Below, in pieces: positions 53,691 through 64,000 of a stretch of 64,000 bases of DNA; position 1 is the first letter of the stretch; each line of letters starts with the position of its first letter. Under the pieces are notes generated by a model, which had not been told where the DNA came from, did no database searches, and saw only the letters and a program-made list of their open reading frames with translations. Location: assembly GCF_000276665.1 (NCBI RefSeq), contig NW_004955463.1:12150828-12214827 (forward strand), read 5' to 3'. Position numbers and translations under genes: made by a program. Origin of the DNA: Chinchilla lanigera (lineage: Eukaryota > Chordata > Mammalia > Rodentia > Chinchillidae).

Positions 53691-55735
53691 AGACTCCTAA
53701 TTCAGGTGACCAGTTCCCCTTAAGAACACCTGACATCCTTCTCTCCTTAGCTCATTTCTCCTTTTATTTAGGAATTAGAGGGAGAGTTTGGGCTTTCTGT
53801 GAAGTGCAGCATAGCAGCTTTTGGCTTAGAAATGACATATGAAGTTCACACATTTAACCTTTACTCTGTGGAGCAAGCAGCATGCTAATTAGTAAAGATG
53901 CCCCCTGGGGCTGGGCTGAATGTTCCTTGACTTTAGAGAAGCTGGAGGTGCCTTACAGAATCTATTCTAAATGGAACAAAAAACACAATTTTCCTGCATT
54001 CCCCGCTCAGCCGCAGTTTGAGTGCATTGTCCTTTTTTCAGCTTGAAAGTGAAAAGAGGGCACTTTGCCGTCAAAACATTTCACAGGTCTCCTGTAGAAT
54101 CCAGCAGTGGGGCAACACATGGACCTCTGGGCTGGGGAGCTATTCAAATGGGTCTGCCCTATAGCTGTCCTTTGAATAATCACTCTCCTCTCCCACATGC
54201 CTGGATGCGCCTTTGGCAGGGAGGAGTGGACAACCTAAGGCTGACCCTCGATGTTATGTTCCTCAATAGATGCTTGTAGTTGTGAAAATGGATTTGAGGT
54301 GAACACCAGAAAGTCATAAACTGGGAAACCGAATGCTAGTGACTTAGCTTTCATGTTAAACAGAAATCACCTGGGAGTAAAACTAGCTGAATTGGACTCT
54401 AAGGTTTATTAAGTTGCATAATGTAGCATGGAGCTTTCTCCAAACAATAAAAATCATGCTGGGTTTGATGATAACACCCTGAAAATACTCTGCATTGTGT
54501 GCTACAATTGCGCTTTCTCCCCTGCCTCTGGAATAGTGAGAGACTGATACTGTTAACAGACTCGCTGCAAATTTTATTGGAAAATAAACTATCTTTTCAA
54601 TTTTTGCAATTTTATTCCTTTGCAGATCTATTTCCACTTGTGCTCAAAGACAATTATGTTTGTCACCTGCTGGCATTCTTCAGAGCAGTAACCTGCCTGC
54701 ACCAGCACGCTCGCTTCTAAACAAGTTTGTTTGCCGGCTCCTTAAAGGACTGGCTGAATGTCCTTGCCTCGCTAAAAATCTTGAGACTGGTAAAGAGATT
54801 ATATTTTTACTTCTGTTTACAAGTCTACAAAAGACTCAATATAACATTAAAATTCTATCCTAATCTTAAAAATCTACAGATGTTTTTGTAGGGAAAGCTG
54901 TTTTTATTTAATAGGAGAAAAAATACAACTTTCAAGACAATAGTACAACTATGACAAGATTGTTAAGAATGTGGACCATGGCTAATTCAAAAACTTGCAA
55001 AAGAAAAGAAAAAGAATAAACAGAATTGAAGCAAGGGGGAAACTAGGCTCAGATCCCAAGCTGTAAAAGGGGATGGAGTGGTAGAAGTATTGGAATAAGT
55101 ATAATTTGATGGTCCCAAGTAATTTTTGCCTACATTGTAACAGTGTTCAGAATGTGTAAAGTGTAATCAAATAGACTATGTAACCAATAGAGATAGGATA
55201 AATTATTTCATGATTATATTTTGTATGTTTGTGAGTTATACAGCCTTTCTACTTTTATTTTTTCAATACCATTTTGACTTTTAACATCTTACTGCTTTTT
55301 TTCAGCATTAGTTTTCCTTTTCCTCTTCATTATCGCTCAGTTATGTCCTTCCTTCTCTCCATTTGACTGTCCTACTTTCTCAGCTACAGCATAGAAATGT
55401 ATTTCATGGCTTTTATTTAATAAACTTTTGTTTTGCATTTTTAAAACATGAACTAATACATTGCAATGTATACTTCAATAGAAGTGCAAGGAGTTATATT
55501 GTGGACAAATTGTTTTTCATTTGTTGTCAGTGACCTTACATAAAGTTAACTACCTCTGCAAAACTAGGAGAAGTCATCTAAAATTTTCTATTCTTGCTGT
55601 GAAAATATCACAGCCTCATGGCCACTGAGCCCATTTCACAGATTACAGAACAGAAGGATATATAAGCATGTTTTTGGAATGTCTACCACATTGGATAGCT
55701 GTTCTTATGAGCTTCTTTAGTGTTTGGAACTCTTT
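53691..55735. other. No gene seen; candidate conserved noncoding DNA
   Basis: About 2 kb with no repeat I can confirm. The part 53870-54760 is relatively balanced in composition and free of decay signatures; an 85-codon plus frame (54022-54279) and an 84-codon minus frame (54383-54637) have no recognised domain. Confidence 0.4.
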
Positions 55736-55739
55736 CACT

Positions 55740-56000
55740 ATGTTTATTTTATTTTAAAGAGAATAAAAAATAAAAAAATAAAAATGATGCACAATTTCAA
55801 AACAAGAGAGTAGGAAATCAACAATGGTTATTACACTGGGTATTATTATCTTCAATGTAGTTGTTCAGATTGCCAGATATAAGCATATAAAATTGGTCAA
55901 AAAACTCAGCATTAACTGTTCCTTTCAATAAACAAATAGAAATTAGTAGTACAATTATCTATATACCTTTCACTATATACATATATGTATAAATATGTAT
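55740..56000 (-). mobile_element. L1 3' UTR fragment
   Basis: Reading the minus strand it matches 33180-33430. On the plus strand: GAAATCAACAATGGTTATTA, ATTATTATCTTCAATGTAGT, AACTGTTCCTTTCAATAAAC and TAGTAGTACAATTATCTATA parallel the reverse complement of that 3' UTR. The T/A-rich left edge is the reversed A-tail. Confidence 0.75.
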
Positions 56001-57845
56001 ATATAATGTGTAAGAGTTGAGAATTGAAGAAAAGTCTTGAGAAATTGTCTGAAAGTTCTGGAAGACTATGTTCCCAACATTGCAGTGGTCAAGGGGTAGA
56101 GAGACAAAGCTTACACAGTCTACATCCCCCTTTCAACCAGGCTCAGCCCCTTCTCTGGTTTTACAACTGAGCTTACATTTCGAGGTACCAGGCTGTCACT
56201 TGTCAAACGCCATGCCACAAGCCTGAACTCAGAACTATGATCCTCTTCATCCAGATTCTATTTCTGAACCATGAATTGGTGAAGCCACCAGGTAGATCTA
56301 CCTTGAAGTACAGATCAGTTGATTTAAAGGTATAATTTTTATCAACTCTCTTTTCTATGAAAACATTTGTATAGGTAGAATAATGCAAATATATTAAGAT
56401 AGAAATAATGGTAACCAATCCAATATTCAGATTCACCATTAAAACTTGCCTGCAACACTAAAGCCTTTCACATCCCACTTCCTGATATAACTACTATTCT
56501 AAATTATTCGCCACATATAGTAGATATATTTCTTAAATACTAAAATATGTATCATGTAACATACATCTAATTATATACATATATGCAATATATAGAAATA
56601 TATATTATGTATATGGCATATATGAACAATACATGAAAACTTTAAGTAACATTTAGTTTTAAAGCCTAAACTTTTTGTAAATAATGCCATGATGCATGTG
56701 TTCTTGTATGACTTGTTTTCTTTTCACTCAATTATTGAAGGAATTTAATTATTCAGATTCATAAATGCTTATGTGCCTGTGTGTCGTGGCCTTTCTGTGT
56801 GTACTAAATAATATATAAATGCATGACAATTGATATTTCTATCCTGTCTCTGGAAGACTTTTTCTCTATACTTTTCACTGTTACAAATAAGGCTGTTAAG
56901 TCACCTTCAGGTGCACAAATGCACATTGTTATCCATGAAGGATATCTGGCCATTACATTTTTGGTCCATGGGTATATCTATGCATCTTCAAAGTGTGTCT
57001 CTATAATGATGTGCAACAGTTTCTATTCTTATTTTAAAACACTCTCTGACTTTACCTATAATTAGTGTTGTTAAATTAGAAAATTGTTGTTAAGTCTGGT
57101 GAACATAAATAGTTTCTTATACTGACAGTGCCTCTTCATTTCTTTGATTACTAATGAAGTTTAAGTAGCCATCCCAGACCCCACAACTGATAAGTACTAA
57201 AGATTCAAATCCATTGGCTCTAAGGTTCAAGGGTTTTCAACTTTGATATATAATCTCTTATTAGCCCTCATAATGTATGTAAAAAGATATTACTGAGCCC
57301 GAAAAGTACTTTTTCATAGACACTAAAAGCTCAAAATTAAATATTCATATTACATGCACTTATGCATTTATTCACATACATATATGTGAATGCTCACAGT
57401 TGGCAATAAAAAACAAAAAAATGTATGTGAATATATAAGACTTAAAAATGACCTTGCAGCAATCTGGAAACTGAAATATGGCCACGTTACTCCAATAATA
57501 GTAGTGTCATTTGTATTTCTGTCCAGCAGATATTTATGCTATTTTTATCCCCTAATTATTTTGGTTGTTTTGATAGATGGCAGGTCTGTTACTAGAAACA
57601 ATTTTCTGTTTCTGAGATCCCAATTCCCTTCTCTTTACTCTTACATCCCTCATAAAATAATGAAACGTACTTCAATAAAAATGGTAGACATTAAGGAGTT
57701 GGCTTATATTACTTTTCCTGGACTTCTATAATAAAGTTTCCTACTTCTCTAACACAAATTAACCCATCTAATTTCTCTGATAAGAACATACTCTAAGCTT
57801 ATGGTCACTGAGTCTAATGATTTACAGTTTATAGAACAGACATAG
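56001..57845. other. No gene seen; AT-rich
   Basis: Very AT-rich, with TATA/CATA-type simple sequence at 56560-56640. The part 56700-57060 may be a worn minus-strand L1M 3' end (CACTGTTACAAATAAGGCTG). A 113-codon plus frame (57390-57731) has no recognised domain. Confidence 0.35.
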
Positions 57846-57935
57846 AATCCAGGTGTTATGGCATGCTCTTGTAATCCTAGCACTTGAGAAGCTGAGGTAG
57901 GAGGAATACGGTGAGTTCAAGTCCTCAGTAGTAAA
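57846..57935 (+). mobile_element. Truncated B1 SINE
   Basis: ATCCAGGTGTTATGGCATGC, TCTTGTAATCCTAGCACTTG, AGAAGCTGAGGTAGGAGGAA, GTGAGTTCAAGTCC: the left half of a B1, with no A-tail. Confidence 0.75.
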
Positions 57936-58129
57936 GAGCAAAGTCAAATATAATAGATCCCCATAAGTAATTATGCAGCCCTGTTTAATCAACATTCTAG
58001 GGGACATTGAAAAATATGCCACTCCCCTTTTTGTTTCACTTCCAAGTTTTTAACAATTTTTGTAACATTTTATTGGTATGTGATCTCATGGCACTTGCTC
58101 ACCTTATCATAAATTTGTGACAGTTTCTG

Positions 58130-58280
58130 CTTTTACTTTTCTCACCTTTCCCTTTTTTGACCACAAGCACAATGAAGGTAGGGGCAAACTCTTCTGCCTC
58201 TGGTAGGTCCAGCTCCCTAGCTAGCATAGCACTTAATATATGAAGAGTGTTTCACAAATTGTAATTATATTAAAAATGAA
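58130..58280 (+). repeat. L2 LINE 3' end
   Basis: ACCACAAGCACAATGAAGGT, AGGGGCAAACTCTTCTGCCT, GCTAGCATAGCACTTAATAT, GAAGAGTGTTTCACAAAT fit the L2 3' terminal pattern. Confidence 0.55.
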
Positions 58281-59144
58281 TTTGAATTATGTTTAACATC
58301 ATCACAGTTGGGTGCTCAGAAGCTTCTCTGATGGGCAGAAATTCAAGTGAGTGCTGAAACATCAGCTTTTTCTGCTAGGGATAGTGAAAGATGGGAAAAG
58401 ACCAATGACACTCAACATCACCGAAGTCCTGTAGGCATGTTTCTTAGGTGTCAGTCTCCTTACATATGAGAAAATGTCATCAGTACCTTCAGCAGCTGGG
58501 AAGACTTGCTTCATTCTTTCAACCTCTTTTATATAGGTCTCTTCATAGCAGAGCTTATATAAATTTAGAGTACTTGCTTAGGAAATTGAATTCAATCACT
58601 CTTAGTACAGTATTAAGATAAAAACCTTTAATGTGTGATGCTCTAGTTCTCTCCTGCTGTTTCTTCTTACTGTGGCCTAAAAGAGTTGTTTGACCCAGGG
58701 TAAAATATCCCCCATTCTAGGTTGCATATATTTAATTTTTCTTCTTATGTCCATCATAAAAAGTATAATTTATGGCTATCACTGGCAATTTCTGGCTTGT
58801 GCCCTAACGTTTAGCAGGGGCTCAGTGGGTATTGGTACTAAATACACCTCTCTAGAATATGTTCCTATTGCCAGGGGGATGTGTGACATTCATAACTTTC
58901 TAGGCAAGTGCAAAGCTCCATTCATTGTTGTGTCTAACACACTATGTTGCTGTCCTCAAACTGCAGGAACTTGAAAATCTGGTAGTAATTCCTTCCTGCC
59001 TCTTCTATAAATGCAAAGTACTCAGGACTGCTTATCCAGAGACAGTCTCAGGGCCATTCACTGGGCATTTTTGAATGCTTTCTCTTAAACCCTTACTTTA
59101 CATTTGAATTTGTTTCACCAGTGTATATTTTTAAGGGATTTTTT
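58281..59144. other. No gene seen
   Basis: Single-copy-looking; a 94-codon frame (58690-58974) has no recognised domain. Confidence 0.4.
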
Positions 59145-59290
59145 CTTGCAAACTGTATTTCCTCAGAATCTTAACTTTCTGATCTGTAAGGTAAAGGTAA
59201 TAACTTGCAATGTTGAATACCAAATGAAATAACTTATGATGTAAAAGAAATGATAGTTCAGTCGCAGGCATGTAGTACAATGCTATGGAA
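59145..59290 (+). repeat. MIR SINE relic
   Basis: TTTCCTCAGAATCTTAACTT, CTGATCTGTAAGGTAAAGGT, AATAACTTGCAATG and AAATGAAATAACTTATGATG match the MIR middle and 3' part. Confidence 0.55.
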
Positions 59291-59661
59291 GTAAGTCTTC
59301 TTCCTCATCTTTCTCACTCTCCCTAAAATGAAATTCATATTTACTTATATTTGCCTTTTCCAAATGTCCATTCCCAATCCTCAGGTCTGCCCAGTGGAGG
59401 TTCTGGCACTTGCATATGATGTATTTCCTTCTCTGAAGATAAGCTTGAGTCAGTGCAGACTGGAGAGCTGCCCTGAATGAAGCCAGGACAAGGAAGATCT
59501 TGTACAATGAGTGAGAAAGCTGCTACCATGGGAGACACGAACCAGTACGTGCTCGTGAAGAGACCAATAGGACTGGTCACAACAAAGCTATGAATTACTC
59601 CTTATGGCATATCAAAGCTTGCAACATAGCACATGCCATGCTAATCAATTTTTGTGGAATA
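59291..59661. other. No gene seen
   Basis: Single-copy-looking; overlapping 74- and 79-codon minus frames without domains. Confidence 0.35.
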
Positions 59662-59673
59662 TCTTATTTACTT

Positions 59674-59756
59674 ATTTTTTTTTGTACCAGGAATTGAACT
59701 CAGGACCTTGCGCTTGCCAGGCAGATGCTTATGCCACTAAGCTATATCCCAGGCCC
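59674..59756 (-). mobile_element. ID-like SINE with perfect 12-bp target duplication
   Basis: T-run, GTACCAGGAATTGAACTCAG, GACCTTGCGCTTGCCAGGCA, GATGCTTATGCCACTAAGC, TATATCCCAGGCCC. TCTTATTTACTT is exact at 59662-59673 and 59757-59768. On the minus strand the spacer reads GGCATAAGC, related to the AAAA variant. Confidence 0.93.
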
Positions 59757-59768
59757 TCTTATTTACTT

Positions 59769-60900
59769 TTTAAATGAAATTAAGAGGAAAATATTAACGT
59801 GACCATGTGGAGATCAAAACATGGAGGCTGAGTCTTAGTTAATCCACTGGGCTGAGAAGCCAGGATGGGAGCCTAGGCTAACACCTCTTAAACTGCGGTT
59901 TTCATGTTGAAGCTATTCTGAGCATCAGCCACTGCTCTTGGCTTCCTACTGTCCATGTTAGTCACTAACCTGGACCATTCAGTACTTTATGGTATCGCTT
60001 TTGTCCAGAATGAAAGTGCTATCTGGTTACGACCTTTTCTGCTTGTTCTTTGGCCTCTGGGGTTCCCCCTTCCCATGCTTATTGAAATGTGCTTTGTCAT
60101 GGGTTCCATTCACCTGGAAATTAGCATAGGTATGTATTGAAACCCATAGATGTCTACTGTTTGTCCATGCAGGACACTTTGCCTAAAGAGAGAAAGTTTA
60201 TCTCCTCAAACTCAGCACCAGCCTATAGTAAAGCTTTCAATGCCATTAAAAGAATTGTGATTTCTGAGACAAACTCACAGAAAAGATGGCATTATTATGA
60301 CAAAACCAATTTCTTAGAAGTCAAAATGATACTCAATTTTTCCCCCATTTACAGATCATAGTTTGGATAATATTTTCTGAGGGCTAAGTCTGGTCCATGT
60401 TCTAGGGCCTATTTTCAATGATCTTATGTCCTTTAGGTTTCTTAAAAAATATACTCAAAGACTGTTGTTTTCAATAAATCAGGTATTTTCTATATTTTTC
60501 TCATGTCTTACCTCAATAATTTGAATTTTTTAACTGGTCAGTGTTTTGGCAAACTAAGTGTATCACACAGTTACAGCACATATCCTTTCTACTTCAGCAC
60601 TGGTTAAATTCTCTAAAATATTTTTTCAACATCAGCATTTTTCATTACTTCATGATAAATTAATTTTCATGGCTGACTAAATGGACCAACACACTACAAA
60701 GCATAAAGCATGACACAACATTAATAACTGCTTGAACTATACTTATACCTTCCAGACATTGACCTTTTTTTATAAATAAGAGAGCATATAGACTATTTTT
60801 TTAAAATGTTACAACATTTAAAGAAGCTTGTTGTACATGTGGTTGTGACTATGTCCATAACTTTTTTTAAAAAAAGATACATATAAAGTTTGAACCATGT
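59769..60900. other. No gene seen
   Basis: AT-rich single-copy-looking DNA; frames up to 74 codons, no domains. Confidence 0.4.
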
Positions 60901-60908
60901 TGAAGTTT

Positions 60909-61010
60909 CTTTTTTTTTCTTTTTTGGTTTTTTTCCGGTACCAGGAATTGAACTCACAACCTTGCACTTGCCAGGCAGGCACTGTGCCCCTGAGCTAAAC
61001 CCCCATCCCC
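60909..61010 (-). mobile_element. ID-like SINE
   Basis: T-rich start, TTTTTTTCCGGTACCAGGAA, TTGAACTCACAACCTTGCAC, GCCAGGCAGGCACTGTGCCC, CTGAGCTAAACCCCCATCCCC. The flanks share TTGAAGTTT on both sides. Confidence 0.93.
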
Positions 61011-61019
61011 TCATTTTGA

Positions 61020-61640
61020 AGTTTAAAATATCATGTTTCTTGTGTTTATTAACATAAATTTCTACAGAAGACTTGCAAAGAGGAAAAAGATGCTGGTCTT
61101 GGCATGAAATGCAGATTTATATGAAATAACATTTTTTTAGTTGCTGTCCTGCCTACACACTCTTCATTCATTTTATTGCTCCAGGGACCCTGTGTCCCAG
61201 GTCTGATTTGCTGTGCTGATAGCAGCTCACACCCGGGACACCTATCAGTGTGCATGAAATGAAGACCCAGCAGCACCTTCGAAGATAAGCCTCCCCTTCT
61301 CAGGAAGGTGGGAAACACCTTTCTCTGCAACCCAGGAGAATCTGCCCTCAGAGTCAACAATATACTGTAAACATGTTTAATTTCCACAGTATTTTTGGAA
61401 GGGAGAAATTTATACTCAGAATAAACAGAAAAATGAAATGAATAAACAATTTTCAACACATCCAGTGGCTAAGTGGTGATAATACAAAGAAGTCTATACT
61501 TTTATCAGAGAAAGGCAAACAATCTGTGCAAAATAGAAAAAGGAAATGACTGCAATTCACAGAAGGTAAAACTGAAGGGGTCAATAAAGATATGGAAATA
61601 GGCTGGCCTCATTACTAGGCAAAAGGAGGCCTAGGAAGAT
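61020..61640. other. No gene seen
   Basis: Single-copy-looking; holds most of a 136-codon minus frame (61049-61459) with no recognised domain. Confidence 0.4.
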
Positions 61641-61644
61641 AATC

Positions 61645-62440
61645 AGTGCAAGTCTACCCTGTGTCACCATCAAACTGATAACCATTAAGAAGAGATTCGA
61701 CGCTCACTTCCAACAAGGATGCGGGGAAATGCATCTTTGAAAACCAATGTTTGAGTTATTCTAAACGTCATTAAATAACTGTTATAACAGGTATTTGACT
61801 GAAATGATAGAAACAAGGTACATCAGTAAACATAAGTAGCTGCTCAATTTTTTTGTAATTAGTTAAGTCAAGTAAATATACATAATGTGTATTATGTTCA
61901 GTGAATTCCAAAGAAAACTATGACAAATTTGGCAAGAATGGGGAGAAACTGAAGTACTATGAGTTAGGGGGAAAAAGACAAAAGTTCTTATGAGGTTAAT
62001 TTCACTAGTAAAATAATAGGTTCCCATAGGCTATGGCCCAACAATGTCACATCTAGTAACATAATTTATAAAAGATTTGCATTTGTGTACAGAAAGTATG
62101 ACCCACTATATAACTGCTGCTTTGTTATAATAGTGAAATCTGCTGATCATCAAAATTTTAATCCACAAATGAGTTAATACATTTTCATATTTCATATAAT
62201 TAAATGTGATGTAGAGTCCTTAAAAATAAGCTGAAGTGTGCATGTGTGAATAGATCTCAAAATTAAAATATAGAGCAAAATAACCATTTAGTAGATAATG
62301 TGTTTAAAAAATACCCAACATATTTTAATGGCTCCATGCATGTACAGGATATGTACTTGAGTGTGTACGTTAGTGATTGTTTAGGTCTCAACATATATGT
62401 GAAAGTTTAAGACCTTAAACTGGAAGGCTCCATGATAACA
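61645..62440 (+). mobile_element. Ancient L1M 3' end
   Basis: CATCAAACTGATAACCATTA, GGCAAGAATGGGGAGAAACT, TATGGCCCAACAATGTCACA, GCTTTGTTATAATAGTGAAAT, TAATCCACAAATGAGTTAAT, AGAGTCCTTAAAAATAAGCTG follow the ORF2 C-terminus and 3' UTR of old L1M elements. No frame survives. More 3' UTR-like DNA may extend over 62640-62900. Confidence 0.65.
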
Positions 62441-62471
62441 GTTGTCTAGATGGTAGAACTAAATCTGAAAC

Positions 62472-62540
62472 TATTTATTTATTTATTTATTTATTTATTT
62501 GTATCGAGAATCAAACTCAGGACCTTGCACTTGACAGACC
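62472..62540 (-). mobile_element. Truncated ID-like SINE with (ATTT)n tail
   Basis: (ATTT)n at 62472-62500, then GTATCGAGAATCAAACTCAG and GACCTTGCACTTGACAGACC. Only the 3' half of the SINE is present. The microsatellite represents its expanded A-rich tail. Confidence 0.8.
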
Positions 62541-62944
62541 ATTTACATCTTTAGAGTTTATTTAAAACATAAAAATGATGGTAAAATGTTAACATTTTTA
62601 AACGATGGTAGGTAGTATTTATATGGTATTTACTACTCCATATGTCTCTGCCTAAATGAAAGTTTTCATCATAAAAAAGTTACATAATCATGTGTGTATT
62701 AGATGATAATATTTGTAAAAACAAACATTTTTATGAAAATATTAAATGCATGTCCTCAGGAACATGGCTCCAGAAGTGCATATATCAAAGAATTAATACC
62801 ATGGGTTGGGAGAGTACTATGGAGGTGAGAGCAGAAAAAAATTTTGTAATTGTTTTATTATTTGCAAAAAAGATACCTAGGTTTATTACTTGAAGAATTT
62901 AAAAGATAAATTTTCATGAAAATGAATATATAAACAGGAAGAAA

Positions 62945-63320
62945 TAATTCAGAATAAAAATATATAGATCACACCAATATTCCAAAGGAATGTTAATCCT
63001 CATAGTAATAAAAATTCAAATTAAAACAAAAATGAATTCTCTATGCCCCTCCATCTGATTGAAGAAATTAACACAAGTATGGAGGAAAGAATGCTGTACC
63101 TAAGAACATAAATTGATGAAACATTTGTGGAAAGTGCTCCAGAAATATACATCAAAATAACTTAGGGAAAACATTTGTAAAGCCTTGAAAAAATATTTGT
63201 GGATATATTAATCATCACAGTGATGATAATAAAGAAATAAAAATAATCTATTAGTAAGAAATAAAAAATGAATTATAGTACATCTCAGCAAATATATATA
63301 CCATGTAGCTATTGGAACAG
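62945..63320 (+). mobile_element. Ancient L1M fragment, left part (split by LTR)
   Basis: AAAAATTCAAATTAAAACAA, TTGATGAAACATTTGTGGAA, AAATGAATTATAGTACATCTC and CATGTAGCTATTGGAACAG follow the ORF2 C-terminal order (aaatgcaaattaaaac..., ...tatggtacatccatac..., atgcagctatt). The element continues at 63684 after an LTR. Confidence 0.65.
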
Positions 63321-63683
63321 GGTCTTAGTCACTTTCCTGGCTGCTGAGACACAGGCCTGACACCAGCAGCTTAGAGGAGGAGAGTTTATTTTGGCTCACA
63401 GTTACAGAGCATCTTTGGCTGGCCCAAGGCAGGAAGAACCTGGTGGGAGGAGCTGGTAGAGCAGGGCTGCTCACTCACATGTCCTGGGCATCAGGAAGTA
63501 GAAAGAGAAGGGAGCCGCTGGGCAGGGACAGAGACCTCCTCAGCAAGCTCCCAGGACACACTTCTCCTGAACAGACTCCACTCCCAACAAGTTGGCCATG
63601 GGCCTCCATGATTCAGTCACCTTCCCAAGCTCCACCACTGACACCAAGCAGGCTTTGGGGGACATTTCATCTACACCACAACA
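63321..63683 (-). mobile_element. MaLR-like LTR inserted in L1M
   Basis: Reverse-strand LTR: GTCTTAGTCACTTTCCTGGC at its 3' end, GAGAGTTTATTTTGGCTCAC (polyA region), GGGGGACATTTCATCTACACC and CACAACA at its start, which reads TGTTGTGGTGTAGATGAAAT on the minus strand. The target duplication is not clear. An 85-codon frame inside (63443-63700) is incidental. Confidence 0.7.
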
Positions 63684-63831
63684 AGCTGAAGTGTAAGTAA
63701 CATGTTTATTTAGAGTGGAAATGACACCATTACATTGCTAAGGGGAAAAGTACAGTTAAAAGACTACTTTGCATGATTCTGTTTGTAAAATAATAGATTA
63801 AGAACATGGATACTTACATTTAAAGCATCCT
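63684..63831 (+). mobile_element. Ancient L1M fragment, right part
   Basis: AGAGTGGAAATGACACCATT, GTACAGTTAAAAGACTACTT, GCATGATTCTGTTTGTAAAA continue the L1M 3' UTR (cagtatgtatagtatgattccatttttgtaaaa) interrupted at 63320. Confidence 0.6.
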
Positions 63832-64000
63832 AGGCCAGGCATGGTGGTGCATGCCTGTAATCCCAGCACTCAGGAGGCTGGGTCAGGGAGATTACTGTTA
63901 ATTCAAGGCCAGCCTGGTCTGCAAAGTGAGTTCCCGGCCAACCTGAAGTTCATAGTGAAACCCTGTTGCAAAAAGACCAATAAATAAATAAATAAATAAA
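63832..64000 (+). mobile_element. B1 SINE at window end
   Basis: GGCCAGGCATGGTGGTGCAT, GCCTGTAATCCCAGCACTCA, GCCAGCCTGGTCTGCAAAGT, GAAGTTCATAGTGAAACCCTG, then an AATAAATAAATAAATAAA tail cut by the window edge. Confidence 0.92.

Overview
This window is eukaryotic, mammalian nuclear DNA, not prokaryotic: AT-rich, CpG-poor, with short scattered reading frames and a heavy load of retrotransposons. The repeat set points to a non-murid rodent. It holds many copies of a tRNA-derived ID-like SINE (A-box-like TTAGCTCAGCGGC, B-box-like GAGTTCGGTTCCC), 7SL-derived B1 elements, one B1+ID composite, rodent-style L1s, and a family of roughly 340-440 bp ERVL-MaLR-like LTRs. A squirrel- or beaver-like lineage would fit, but the species is inference and cannot be settled by eye.

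I find no supportable protein-coding gene, tRNA gene, rRNA gene or CRISPR array. Every recognisable protein similarity is to L1 ORF2. The remaining open frames (up to 189 codons) look like chance frames, or frames crossing repeats, in an intergenic or intronic region.

Layout. 1-5 kb: three copies of one MaLR-like LTR family, then an 880-bp solo LTR with internal tandem repeats. 5-7 kb: an old MLT1-like repeat split by an L1 with a 5' inversion. 7-21 kb: mostly low-repeat sequence with single SINEs, an L2 end, a minus-strand L1 piece and a solo LTR with perfect target-site duplication (TSD). 21-27 kb: a dense pile of old and younger L1 segments with SINEs inserted into them. 27.6-31.1 kb: a minus-strand MaLR LTR with part of its internal region, a B1, and an ERVL-type LTR. 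31.1-34.3 kb: two consecutive plus-strand L1 3' ends; the first still shows the reverse transcriptase FVDD motif and the C-terminal Cys-rich motif of ORF2. 34.3-35.1 kb: a TCTA microsatellite inside an LTR end, then a 100-N assembly gap. 35-61 kb: mostly single-copy-looking sequence with scattered ID-like SINEs and ancient L2, MIR and MER5A relics. 61-64 kb: old L1M fragments, one split by an LTR, and a B1 running off the window end.

Nothing here amounts to a new biological system. The most informative content is the insertion history: nested elements, TSDs, two twin-priming-like L1 inversions and two SINE sequence variants, plus an LTR whose 42-bp repeats encode a repeated 14-residue motif.
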